The notes beneath the pieces are model-generated. The model was not told the DNA's origin and searched no databases. It saw nothing but the letters and a program-made list of their open reading frames with translations. Below are positions 33,617 to 45,800 of a stretch of 64,000 nt of DNA, piece by piece. Numbering within the stretch: the stretch's first letter is position 1; every line of letters begins with the position of its first letter. The position numbers and the translations under genes were made by a program. This DNA is from Sepiola atlantica. Lineage: Eukaryota > Mollusca > Cephalopoda > Sepiida > Sepiolidae. The DNA lies in NCBI GenBank assembly GCA_963556195.1, contig OY744528.1, positions 58,391,082 to 58,455,081 of the forward strand, in the 5' to 3' direction.

Positions 33617-33665
33617 TTACATATCTGATGAAAGCGGACCACTGCTTGAAACGCGTTATATAAAA
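33617..33665 (+). ncRNA. Hammerhead ribozyme (type I, short stem III)
   Basis: The core is complete: CTGATGA (33,625-33,631), stem II AAGCGG/CTGCTT with loop ACCA (33,632-33,647), and GAAA (33,648-33,651). A minimal stem III follows: A-U and C-G closing a GC loop (CGCGT), with cleavage predicted after the second T (33,657). Stem I pairs ATAT (33,621-33,624) with ATAT (33,658-33,661). All conserved core bases are present. Short-stem-III hammerheads are known from Penelope-like elements and retrozymes. It follows a (TA)n tract, and no RT lies nearby. Confidence 0.78.
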
Positions 33666-33998
33666 TTATAAAATGATAAAATAACAAAATAATAAATAAA
33701 TGTTGAAAAAGCATTTTACAAATGTTGGTAGCCTTATTCCTTTACATATGAACAGTTCGAAAGCAAAACGCGATAAATCCAACTCGTTTAAATTGAGACC
33801 TTAAACAATAAAAAAACGAATATATTAAATCTAGACTTTGAATGAAAGCTGATTTTAATTGAAATCAAAAAGAAATTATTTTGGTATCATATTATGTAAC
33901 ACATAGTTTTGGAGTATCGTCGAGTGTTGAAATGTAACACTTTTTGTAGGGACAGTTTCGTGATTTTTGAAATGGTGCATGTAAACTCTTCATATATA

Positions 33999-34071
<73 letters not shown>

Positions 34072-34314
34072 TAATGACAATATATGTATTAGTATATCCC
34101 ACTTTAATCCAAGAACTTTTTAGTCTTTGTGAATTTTTTCTGATGATTTTGTAGTGTTGCAGAGACGATATTGACATAAAAATGTTGTTTGGCACAAGAC
34201 AAATGAAACGGACCGTAAAACATATATCTCACAGAAATTTTATATTTTTTGGAAATGTGAAAAAATAAAAATAATAAAATAAAACCATGGTTATTGGAAT
34301 ATAATATGAACTGA

Positions 34315-34354
<40 letters not shown>

Positions 34355-34986
34355 AGTTAAAAAAAAAACAGTCCTAGCAGATGAACAAATAAAATAATTG
34401 ATTAGAAACTTAGACAATACTAATAATAATCATCTGAATAATTTCCGCTATATAAATCTATTCTACTGTAGCAAATGCCTCCGAACTTTAAATTGGATAA
34501 AAAAGCTTTTAAAACATCTCACAATTAATAATGGGATTCATAAAACTAATCACAACATATTAAAGTTCCTAGCATAGTAATAAACGTTACCAAATCTTTA
34601 GCTATTAAGCACTTAAATGTTTTAATTTTAAACGCGCTTAGACGTAATACAAATTCTTAGCGGTTAAGCAATCACACTTTTGAATCTTGCACGCTCTTAG
34701 AACGTAATCACGCTCTCATGTAACATCTCAATATTATAGACGCTCCTTTTAAGTTATAATAATAAAAAAACTAAATAGTCAAGACATATTTTTTAAGAAA
34801 CGGAAACTAACACCGTCTTAAGATGAATGACGAATCAAATCAAAGGAACTCGCGAAAAAAGAAAAAGAAAATAGAACAAGACACCCACGCAATTTGACTG
34901 AAACACTAAATGGACCATTTGGAAAGAAAAGTCTTATCAAGCAAAAACACACCGTGTTATTTACTCATTTTTGCCTAGATATAAAT
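33666..34986. other. Unassigned A/T-rich interval with two (TA)n tracts
   Basis: (TA)n lies at about 34,000-34,063 and 34,318-34,351. Between about 34,600 and 34,740 a motif with ACGCnCTTAGACGTAAT recurs loosely two or three times. No coding sequence is recognised. Confidence 0.45.
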
Positions 34987-35237
<251 letters not shown>

Positions 35238-35238
<1 letters not shown>

Positions 35239-35275
35239 TAGCAGGACCCGTGTCCCGGCGTTTCCCGGGGAAATA
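35238..35275 (-). repeat. Helitron 3' terminal hairpin and CTAG end
   Basis: Reading down the minus strand: CCCCGGGAAACGCCGGGACA, a short spacer, then CCTGCTAG and T. Hairpin near the end, CTAG terminus and insertion at an A/T site (here inside (TA)n) are the Helitron hallmarks. Confidence 0.75.
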
Positions 35276-37564
35276 TAACAGCGTGATTTTAATTTTTAAG
35301 TTAAATAAATAGATTCAGAAAATAAATCATTTCACTGGAAGTAATTTAGGTAATTAAAATAGGATTTAACACGGAGCTGTGACCTAGCGTTCTTGTGCTT
35401 GTTCCAACAGATGTCTCCTTTATAGTGGTAAAAGTTATTCGTACAAAGCTCTTGAACATCCTGCATAAAACTGCCCATGGCTAAAGCAAGGTGAAGTCAA
35501 GTTTAGACCAACCACTGCCAATGATTGTCCTTGGGACTTGTTAATTGTTATGGCAAAACACAATTTAACTGGGAACTGAAGCCTTTTAAATTTTATTGCA
35601 GAATCCGACGGAATAATGGGTATTCTGGGAAGGAATGTCAGTTTGCCCCTTGCCACACCAGTTAGTATTACAGCTTCTATCACATGAGGTTGCATGCGTT
35701 TAACACACAGTCTCATTCCATTACATAGCCTTGGAGCATCAAGATTCCGGAGTAACATAATTGGGCATCCAGCTTTCAGCTGGGTGTTGGCATACCAGAC
35801 ACTTCTAATGAATTTAAAATACTGTAGGGTTTTGTACAGCCTGGTCGTCATCGAGAGTAGAATCCACAGAAGTGAAAGTTTGTTCATCACCTGGAATTTC
35901 ATCAAGCAGTTGTTGATTGATGACATGCACCATGTCATTTTTAGGAGCTAGAATTGCTGTCTCCGTTAGCCATTCAGGATGCACATAGTTTTCGGCTATA
36001 TTTGGATAAACTTTGCTACTAAGTTCTGTGAGTGATGAAAAAATTGAGCCAATACCTGGAGTAATAACAATCTTGCCATTGTTGGTTGTTGCAAGCTTTC
36101 CATCACCTATTTTTAGGAGGAGGGAGGCAAACTCACCAGCCATTGGGTCACTATTGAGATGCACACGTATGTTTGTAAATAACGTTACAGTCTTAATGTA
36201 CTTCCATAAATATGACGATTTAATGCAAGCATAAGGCTCATCAGCGGGACTTCCACGTGGAACAATAGGAAGCGTTTGTCGGAAGTCACCTGATAATAAA
36301 AGTGTTATACCACCCATAACAACATCACGTCTCTTGAGATCACGCAATGTTTGATCTAGAGCCTCGAACGCTTGTTTATGTGCCATTGTACATTCATCCC
36401 ATACGATCAAGGAACAATTCTGTAAAACTTTGGCTGAATCGGATCCTCTTTCTATTTGATAAATTGGATCAGCATCTTTTGTTAGATAATAGCAACTTAA
36501 ATGTGGAGTGAGCTGTCCTACCACCAGGAAGAAGAGTGGCTGCAATGCCAGATAATGTGACTGCCACAGCTATTTTGCTTCGTGTAATGTAGCATCCCAG
36601 TGGTTATCATCCTCAAGTAGTCCATGTGCACTACATGGATCCCTGAATGTAGTCCTAACTTGACCATTGATAGTTTTTAGGTCATTAAAGCTCTGTGAAC
36701 CTCTAACATTGTGTAGAAGCAGTCTCAAACAGAAGCAGTCAAATTGATTTGGATGCACGGTGTATACCCTGCCCAAAACTTCTGTTCTTTTAACCCACGG
36801 ATAGCCTGGAACTGGCTTACCCTGTAACCGTCGCTTGAAGACCTTAGTTTTAGTGTCCCAGGTATAATAAAGTGGAACTTCTGAGTACAAAAGTGTACGT
36901 GCAAAAAAATCTGTTTGACACAATTTGAAGAAAGTTGTTAGAGTAGTTGAAGGTGGATTTGCAACTCTTTCTGCTGCAGTACTTTCAGTAAAGTATATCT
37001 GCTGTCCATTTTCTAGATGAATAACTGGGGTATGATGTATATGTATGTGAAAGTTAAGTATTCTCCAAATGGTTTCATTGGTTGATATGTAACGTCCCGT
37101 ATCGTATCTCTTAACTTCATCATGAGCATTACTTTCAATTGTGAAGATAGCTTGATCACTACCCTTATTTTCATATTTACAAATGTATTTTATTGATTTC
37201 ATGCTGTTGCAATATTCAACATTGATATGTGCATCAAAAATCTTACAAAGCAGTTTATTATGTGGTACAACCCATCGGTTATCTACAGGAACTGTTATGT
37301 TGCCAGGTAGGGTAACTGTCGTCTCAAAACCTCCAGCTAAAGGAGATAGTCGTCGAAGCCATTTCTATCCGATTGAGTTTCACTCAAGAAGTGTCTTGGA
37401 TATCTCTTACTGCAGTGTCCATCTTTGAGACAGAGTGAACATCTGTTTATGTTTCCACATGGTCCATGAATCATATGGTGCCTAATGAAATCATGTAAAA
37501 CCGGATCTGCCACTGGATCTGGAATTTCCGCACTGATAACTGAATCTATGTCAGAGGATCTCAA
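35238..37564 (-). mobile_element. Helitron, internally deleted
   Basis: On the minus strand the coding remnant starts inside the Rep region: MIHGPCGN...CSLCLKDGHCSKRYP (about 37,480), then DNRWVVPHN and the two-Tyr motif IKYICKYENKGSD (about 37,190), GRYISTNE, and VYTVHPNQFDCFCLRLLL (about 36,770). It then jumps from DATLHEA (about 36,575) directly to a helicase block AVAVTLSGIAATLLPGG. The whole segment carrying the Walker A GKT loop is missing. Helicase motifs IVWDECTMAHK, LLLSGDFRQTLPIVPRG (about 36,290) and [13 protein letters not shown] (about 35,545) follow. Frame breaks lie near 37,350 and 35,830. The 3' end has a CCCGGG..CGCCGGG hairpin and CTAG at 35,238-35,241 followed by T. The Rep HUH part is absent. 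Confidence 0.88.
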
Positions 37565-38242
37565 TTTTTATCCTCTTTTCTGCCACTCAACAGTGTACAT
37601 GTATGCTATGACATATAAGGGCAGCAGTTTTTGTCGCCGCTACTTACTGCCACCAAGCACAATCAAGGATTTGGTTTACCCGATTCAAATTAAACAATAG
37701 CAAGCCATTAACATTAAAGAGGATTGTCTGCATGTAATGTTCTAAGAAATATTTTTTTTTACTTATTGTTATGCCCCCCCCCCTTACACATGGTGGACCG
37801 TACATTTGCTCGCCAGAAGGTGAATCGTAACATAAAACGGGCAGCACTTTTCACGGTCGCCATCGGCATTTGGCTCACGTGACTCAATCGCAGACATGAA
37901 AAAAAAATTAGAGAATAGTCTTCATTATTAAAAATAAGCATATAATCGTAATTTTATTGCCCCCCCCCCCCATCCGAATACAATTTGTAATGCTCTGCAG
38001 CCTACATTAATTATATTTGTGTGTTTCAGTGGTGCTCATTTTCCATTTTTCTTTTCAGCCAAAAGAAAATAGAATTTATATGCAAAGGTAATAGGGGGAT
38101 TTTAATGGGGCTATGTAGGCCTCTTTAATTTTCCAAGGGCCCTTATCACAGACAGAGCCGGTGTTTATAAAAAAATAAAAATAAAATTTCTTCAAAGTAA
38201 ATTGCTTTCAGTATATTAATTTTCATATTAATATTATATTCC
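37565..38242. other. Unassigned spacer with C-runs
   Basis: Homopolymer C tracts of 9-10 bases near 37,775 and 37,961. Two short minus-strand frames have no motif. Confidence 0.45.
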
Positions 38243-38300
38243 CCATCGGTGGGTTAGTGGTTACGACGTTACAGTTTTTGGCGTTCGATCCCATTCTACT
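38243..38300 (+). mobile_element. tRNA-like relic (SINE head) with A and B boxes
   Basis: TGGGTTAGTGG (38,250-38,260) fits the pol III A box and CGTTCGATCCC (38,282-38,292) fits the B box, 32 bases start to start. There is no acceptor-stem pairing, so it is not a functional tRNA gene; an old tRNA-derived SINE is more likely. Confidence 0.45.
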
Positions 38301-40600
38301 AAAACGAATTTTTTTTTTTAATGTTAAACATTTGTCAACACGGTAGCAGGGGGAATTTAAAATTCTATCAGAATAGTCAATAGTGATCGTTTAAAACGAA
38401 AATTGATAATTTAAAATGAAAAATTCAGTCTGGCATTTCAGGTTGACTCGGTGGAATGAAGTTGTTTTAACTTTATGTAAATAAGGAAAACGTAAATGTG
38501 TTTATTAATTGTTAGAGTTGATTTTTTTTTAATTATTATAATATGAAATATCAGAATTATTCTACTTTTTTTACAATTAAGGTGAATAACTGGGCACTGG
38601 TTGTGTTCGTATCGTAGCATGTTTTCGATTGTGAAGGTGGTCGGATTAATGTAATCCGTTATTCGATTACTGTGAAATGTTACGAAAGAAGAATAAGAGA
38701 ATGATATCCGTCTAATCTGTAAGCGCGGTGGTTTGTTATATTTCTTAAAAAAATGTATCTAATCGGTTTTTTTGCTTTGTTACTTGTCTCAAAGTATTTA
38801 GCGGTGAGGGAATTCTTCCCGAAGAAGTTAATCGATTGCGACAATGTTTTTTTTTTATTTAGTAACTTATAAAAACAATGAAAATGTTTTTTTGTTATTG
38901 TATGAATTAAAACTTTCGCAAAGTAGTCAACAGTGATTTTTAAAACGAAAATGTATAATTTTCATGAATAGTCAGTGATTTATTTATTGTATGATTGAAA
39001 AGTTTCTCAAATTAGTCAACAGTGATATTTTTTATTCTATGAATTAAAATTCTAGCAGAAGAGTCAATAGTGATCGTTTGAAACGAAAATTTATAATTTA
39101 AAATTAAACATTCAGTCTGGCACTCGGTGGAATGAATGGAACTCTTCCAAGTGACGTTTGAAATACAGAAGTATCCTTATTTATTACAATAAGATTCAAG
39201 CATCTGTTCTTTTGAATGTTTTTTCTCATAGTCGGTAATTGAAATCCCATTTGTAAAAAGTATTTGCTTATTTTATAAACGAATTAAAAAAAAACAGTTC
39301 GGTTCAAATAGTGAAGAAGTCACATATTTGTTTGTTTTTAAAATAAGTGATAGGTATAATTATTGGTATATATTGATTCTTGAGTTCTATATTTCGTAAC
39401 ATAAGGAAAACTGAATTTTTTTAATCTTATATTTTAGAGTTGAAATTTTGTAATTTTTGTATTATGTAATCGGTGTTCGGTACGTGAAATAATGAAAAAA
39501 ATAGAAAAATACGTGTAAACTGAAGCTTTCCCCCCCTCAGAAACATAAAAGTTATTTGGAATATTGTTTAGTATGTAATATAATATGTTTGATGTGTATT
39601 CTTTGTGCAAAATAAATTAAACTGTAGTTATATATGTAAGTGGCTGTAGTTCGTAATATGCCACCACCAGTATTTCTCAACTTGTTACTAACGTAAACGG
39701 ATCTGATTGAGGGTTGTGAAGAGTAAAGTAATGGAAACCTGTAGTATTACATATTAAATCGAATAATGAAGGGGAATGTTCGGTGCAAATTATGTAGACG
39801 GAAGAAATGTTGTACTTTCTGTCAGAAGTGTACTAATGTATTTATTATTACAATGAAGTGAATAAATCGTCGTGTTTGCGATTGTCATTGTGTTCAGTTT
39901 AATGTAATCTGTTAATCGCTAACGTGAAAATGCTACGTAAAAAAAATAATGGAATGGCAATCGCTTAATCTGTAACCGTTTTTTTTCTGAACATATTACG
40001 TTAGTATTGTAGCAGCAATTTTAAGAACTGAAGTAGATGAATGTATAACGGAAATAGCATAACAGGAACGGTGTATTACCTGAAGAAAAGTTAGATCGGT
40101 AAGGGAATCGGTATAATTGTTTAAGGGTAGTGAATCTGGCCCGCGTTTCGTGATCTGTAGTTGCTGGTTGAGGCTTAGAGTAGAAGCCTTAATCTTAATT
40201 GGCGGAAGTGACGTAGTCAGATGTAAAGAAAGGAAGCGTCTGTTATATTTTCTGTGCAACGTATGCTACTGTGTGGTGAGGTGAAGGCATATTTAACGTA
40301 AATAATAAGGTGTAAATTGTGTGAAAGTATCCGTTGTGTAGTTGTTCCCGGTATAGACTGGTAGCGTGGGAGGAGTAAAATATTAGAGAGAAATGTTCTT
40401 GCTACTACCTGTATGGTGTCTGGTTTGGGGAGAGTGACTGATTGAGGAACGAAAGTAATAATTTGCCCGAAGTGGATGTAAGAGTCTAGAGTTTGCTAAG
40501 AACACGCTCGAGCGAATAAGCTTGATGTTGTAGTGATTGTAGTGACCTATTGAGTTCGAGTTTATTTTCCTATTCGACGCGAAGGTACAGGAGAAAAACG
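38301..40600. other. Non-coding interval with old internal duplications
   Basis: A block with AGTCAATAGTGATCGTTT and AAAACGAAAATTnATAATTTAAAAT recurs near 38,365, 38,925, 38,995 and 39,060. CATTCAGTCTGGCA with TCGGTGGAATGAA recurs near 38,425 and 39,108. A third block (GGATTAATGTAATCCGTTA with AATCTGTAAGCG) recurs at 38,640 and 39,900. No coding sequence is recognised; this is perhaps a decayed tandem or segmental duplication. Confidence 0.55.
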
Positions 40601-41337
40601 TCTCTACTTTATATATAAGATATATGTATGTATACATATTTATATATATACATATTTAAATCAATATGTACAAATATATATATATATATACATAGATATA
40701 TGTATATGTTTATATATTTATATATATATATATATGTGTTCATATATATGTTTGTATATATAGTAATCTATATATATACATTTATATATATATATGTGTG
40801 TGTTTATAAATATGTGTTTATATATATATGTATTAATATATATATATATATTTATATATATACATTTATATATATATATATATTTATATATATACATTAA
40901 TTTATATATATATTTATATATATACATTTATATATATATATATATATTTATATATACATTTATATATATACACATTTATATATATATATATTTATATATA
41001 TTTTTATAAAGATATAGTTATATATATTTGTATATAGATATATTTATACATATTTTATATAGATATATTTATGTATATCTTTATATAGATATATTTATAT
41101 ATATTTTTATATAGATATATTGATATTTATATATATATATTTATATTTATATATATATATTTTATTTTTTCATATATATTTATATGTATATATATATATG
41201 TATATATATATTATATGTATATATATTATATATATATATTTTATATATATATATATATTTATATATATTTATATATATGTATATATATTTATATATATAT
41301 ATATATTTATATATATATTCATATGTATATATATATA

Positions 41338-41389
<52 letters not shown>

Positions 41390-41435
41390 ATATATATATG
41401 ATATATATATATATTATATATATTATATATTTATA
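40601..41435. repeat. 830-bp (TA)n/(TATATATTTATA)n microsatellite
   Basis: TA units with TTTATA and TGTATA variants; the right end abuts a Helitron-type terminus. Confidence 0.95.
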
Positions 41436-41475
41436 CTAGCGGGGCTACCCGGCGTTGCTCGGGGTCATAAAAACA
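41436..41475 (-). repeat. Second Helitron-type 3' terminus
   Basis: On the minus strand it reads ACCCCGAGCAACGCCGGGTA, then GCCCCGCTAG and T. The design matches the terminus at 35,238: a CCCG..CGGG hairpin, then CTAG, then a (TA)n target. No Helitron coding sequence lies to its right; satellites follow instead. Confidence 0.65.
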
Positions 41476-41719
41476 TATAATTGAAGAGAAATCGCGTGTG
41501 TAACATTTTTATATTCAAACTTTTATTTCCCCCCTCCTCTATAGCCGTCTCTTTATCTTTCTACCTTTCTCTTCCCTGGTCACCCCATTTCACCGCTACT
41601 TTTTAATTTTGCCTTTTGCGAAAGCTGCTTCTTTCCCACCATTTCTCCTACGTTTCCCAGGGCAATAGTATGACATATTTCTATAAAAAGTACCACCTCT
41701 ATCTGCGCTTTCAATATAG
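41476..41719. other. Unassigned sequence between terminus and satellites
   Basis: C/T-rich non-coding DNA, possibly the body of the element ending at 41,436. Confidence 0.4.
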
Positions 41720-41995
41720 GTACTTATCTCCGCTCCGGTATTCATACTATATACGTATGTATCGCCACCGTGGTGTGCAGACTATATACGTACCTATCGT
41801 CGCCCCAGTGCACATACTATATACGTACCTATTGCCGCCACGGTATGCATGCTATACACGTACCTATTACTGCCCCGGTGTGAATGCTACATATACGTAC
41901 CTATCGCTGCTCCGGTGCAATGCTACATATGTACCTATCGCAGCCCCGGTGCGAATGCGAAATACGTACCTATCACCGGCCCAGTGCGAATACTA
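41720..41995. repeat. 35-bp tandem repeat, about 8 copies
   Basis: Units contain ATACGTACCTATCGC and CGGTGCGAATGCTATAT, spaced 35 bases (motif at about 41,751, 41,786, 41,821, 41,856, 41,892, 41,927, 41,961). Confidence 0.85.
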
Positions 41996-42862
41996 TACCG
42001 CAGAAGCCTCGTGGTCCTATACCGCAGAAGCACCCTACCCCTGGTTGCTATACCGCAGAAGCCTCGTGATTCTATACTGCAGAAGCACCTCCCTGGATGC
42101 AAAACCACAGAAGCAGCCCCCTGGTGGCATACCGCAGAAGCCTCAGGTTCCTATACTGAAACCCCCCTCCGAGTGCCCTACAACAGAAGCACCCCCTCCC
42201 CCCGTTGCTATACCGAAGAAGCAACCCCCCGGTTGCTATACTGCAGAAGCCTCGTGGTCCTATACCGCAGAAGCACCCCCCACCGGTTGCTATACCGCAG
42301 AAGCCTCGTGGTCCTATACTGCAGAAGCACCCCACCCTTGGTTGTTATACCGCAGAAGCTTCAGGTTCCTATACTGCAGGAGCAACCTCCCTGGGTGCCA
42401 TACCATAGAAGCACCCCCTATACCGCAGAAGCAACCCTGAGTGCCATACCGCAAAAGCCTCAGGCTCCTATACCGCAGAAGCACCCCCCGGTTGCTATAC
42501 CGCAGAAGCCTCAAGTTTCTATATTGCAGAACCACCCTCCAGTTGCTATACCACAGAAGTACCCCCCCGTTTCTATACCGCAGAGGCACCCCCCGTTTCT
42601 ATACCGCAGAAGCACCCTCCGAGCGCCATACCACAGAAGCATTCTCCGGGTGCCATACTGCACTAACCTAAGGTTCCTATACCGCAGAAGCACTGCCCCC
42701 GGTTTCTATACCGCAGAAGCACCCCCCGGCTGCCATACAGCAGAGGTTTCAAGTTCCTATACCGCAGAAGCACTCCCCTGGTGCCATACCACAGAAGGCT
42801 CAGGTTCCTATACCGCAGAAGCACTCCGCAGGTGCAATACCGCAGAAGCTACTACTGAAATA
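41996..42862. repeat. About 27-31-bp minisatellite (TACCGCAGAAGC units)
   Basis: CTATACCGCAGAAGC recurs about every 27-31 bases with alternating fillers (CTCGTGGTC and ACCCCCCGGTTG). It translates into IPQKP/YRRS/YTAEA peptide repeats in the three frames, giving a long open frame that is best seen as a by-product. Confidence 0.88.
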
Positions 42863-45800
42863 AATCTTACTGACACCCCCCCTCTCCTTTTCATCTGCAA
42901 AATAGTCCAAAGGGGAACGAAGATGGCGTTAAAATATTTTCCAAACCTATCACTACAGGAGCTCTATCTAGGATATTGAGCACTTTTCTCCCGGACAACG
43001 CCGAGTACTTTGCAAATCAAGGAGGCCTCCTGAGCACTACTGAAATCACTTAGGTATCCTCTCTCCTTCTGATCTGCCAAATAGTCCAAAGGCGAACGAA
43101 GATGGCGTTAAAATATTTTCGAGACCTATCACTACAGTAGCTCTATCTAGGATATCTAGATCTTTTCTCCCAGACAACGCCGATTACTTGGAAAATCAAG
43201 GAGGCCTCCTGAGCCCTACTGAAATCACTTAGGTATCCTCCTTCCTTTTCATATGCAAAAAAATCCAAAGGGGAACGAATATGGCATTAAAATATTTTCC
43301 AAACCTATCACTACAATAGCTCCATCTAAGATATTGAGCACTTTTCTCCCGGACAACGCCGAGTACTTTGAAAATCAAAGGAGGCCTCCTGAGCACTACT
43401 GAAATCACTCTTATCGATTCCGCCATCCTTTTCAGCGTAGATGCTGTTAAAATATTATCCAAACATATCACTACAGTAGCCCTATTTGGGACATTGAGCA
43501 CATTTCTCCTGGACAACGCCGAATAATTTGAATATCAAGGAGGCTTCCTGAGCACTACTGAAATCACTTAGGTATCCTACCTCCTTTTCATCTGCAAAAT
43601 AGTCCAAAAGAGAAACGAAGATGGCGTTAAAATATTTTCCAAACCTATCACTACAGTAGCTCTATCTACGATATTGAGCACATTTCTCCCGGACTACGCC
43701 GAGTACTTTGCAAATAAAGGAGGCCTTCTGAGCACTACTGAAATCACTTAATTATCCTCTCTCCTTCTAATCTACCAAATAGTCTAAAGGCGAACGAAGA
43801 AGGCGTTAAAATATTATCCAACCTATCACTACAGTAGCGCTATCTAGGACATTGAGAACTTTTCTCCCGGAAAACGCCGAGTACTTTGAAAATCAAGGAG
43901 GCCTCCTGCGCACTACTGAAATCACTTAGGTATCCTCCCTCCCTTACATTTGCAAAATAGTCCAAAGAGGAACGAAGATGGCGTTAAATTATTTTCCAAA
44001 CCTATCACAACAGTAGCTCTATCTACGATATTGAGCATTTTTCTCTAGGACAACCCCGAGTACTTTGCAAATCAAGGAGGCCTCCTGAGTACTACTGAAA
44101 TCACTAAGGTATACTCTCTCCTTCTAATCTGCCAAATAGTCTAAAGGCGAAAGAAGATGGCATTAAAATATTATCCAAACTAATCACTACAGTAGCTCTA
44201 TCCACGATATTGAGCCTTTTTCTCCCGGACAGCGCCGAGTACTTTGAAAATCAAGGAGGCCTACTGAGCACTACTGAAATCACTTAGGTATCCTCCCTCA
44301 TGTTCATCTGCAAAATAGTCGAAAGGGGAACGAAGATGGCGTTAAAATATTTTCCAAACCTATCACTACAGTAGCTCTATCTTGGATATTGAGCACTTTT
44401 CTCCCGGACAACGCCGACTTATTTGAAAATCAATGAGGCCTCCTGAGCACTACTGAAATAACTCTTATCAATTCCCCCATCTTTGTCAGCGTAGATGCTG
44501 TTAAAATATTTTCCAAACCTATCACTACAGTAGCTCTATCTAAAACATTGAGCACTCTCTTCCGGACAACGCCGAGTACTTTGCAAATCAAGGAGGCCTC
44601 CTGAGCACTACTGAAATCACTTAGGTATCCTCTCTCTTTCTGATCTGCCAAATAGTCCAAAGGCGAACGAAGATGGCGTTAAAATATTTTCGGAACCTAT
44701 CACTACAGTAGCTCTATCTAGGATATTGAGATCTTTTCTCCCAGACAACGCCGATTACTTGGAAAATCAAGGAGGCCTCCTGAGCCTTACTGAAATCACT
44801 CAGGTATCCTCCTTCCTTTTCATATGCAAAATAATCCTAAGGGGAACGAAGATAGCGTTAAAATATTTTCCAAACCTATCACTACAATAGCTCTATCTAG
44901 GATATTGAGCACTTTTCTCCCAGACAACGCCGAGTACTTTGAAAATCAAAGGAGGCCTCCTGAGCACTACTGAAATCACTCTTATCGATTCCGCCATCCT
45001 TTTCAGCGTAGATGCTGTTAAAATATTATCCAAACATATCACTACAGTAGCCTTATCTGGGACATTGAGCACATTTCTCCTGGACAACGCCGAATACTTT
45101 GAATATCAAGGAGGCTTCCTGAGCACTACTGAAATCACTTAGGTATCCTACCTCCTTTTCATCTGCAAAATAGTCCAAAGGGGGACGAAGATGGCGTTAA
45201 AATATTTTCCACCCTAACAGTACAGTAGCTCTATCTTGGATACTGAGTACTTTTCTCCCGGACAACGCCGAGTATTTTGAAAATAAATGAGGCATCTTGA
45301 GCACTACAGAAATCACTCTTATCGATTCCCCCATCCTTTTCAGCAAAATAGTCTAAAGGGGAACGAATATGGCGTTAAAATATTTTCCAAACCTATCACT
45401 ACAGTAGCTCTATCTAGGATATTGTGGACTTTTCTCCCAGACAACGCCGAATACTTTTCAAATCAATGGAGGCCTCCTGAGCACTACTGAAATCACTCTT
45501 ATCGATTCCCCCATCCTTTTCAGCGTAGATGCTGTTAAAATATTACCTCTCACTTCAGTATCTCTATCTAGGATATTGAGCACTTTTCTCCCTCACAACG
45601 CCGAGTACTTTGAAAATCAAGGAGGCCTACTGAGCACTACTGAAATCACTTAGGTATCCTCCCTCCTTGTGATCTGCAAAATAGTCCAAAGGGGAACGAA
45701 GCTGGCGTTTAAAAATTTTCCAAACTTATCACATCAGTAGCTCTATCTAGGATATTGAGCACTTTTCTCCCGGACAACTCCGAGGACTTTAAAAGTCAAG

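Noticed and set aside
41849..42979. 376-codon frame with IPQKP/YRRS peptide repeats
   Set aside because: It lies entirely within the 35-bp and about 27-31-bp minisatellites and extends into the next satellite; alternative frames also give repeats (YTAEA).
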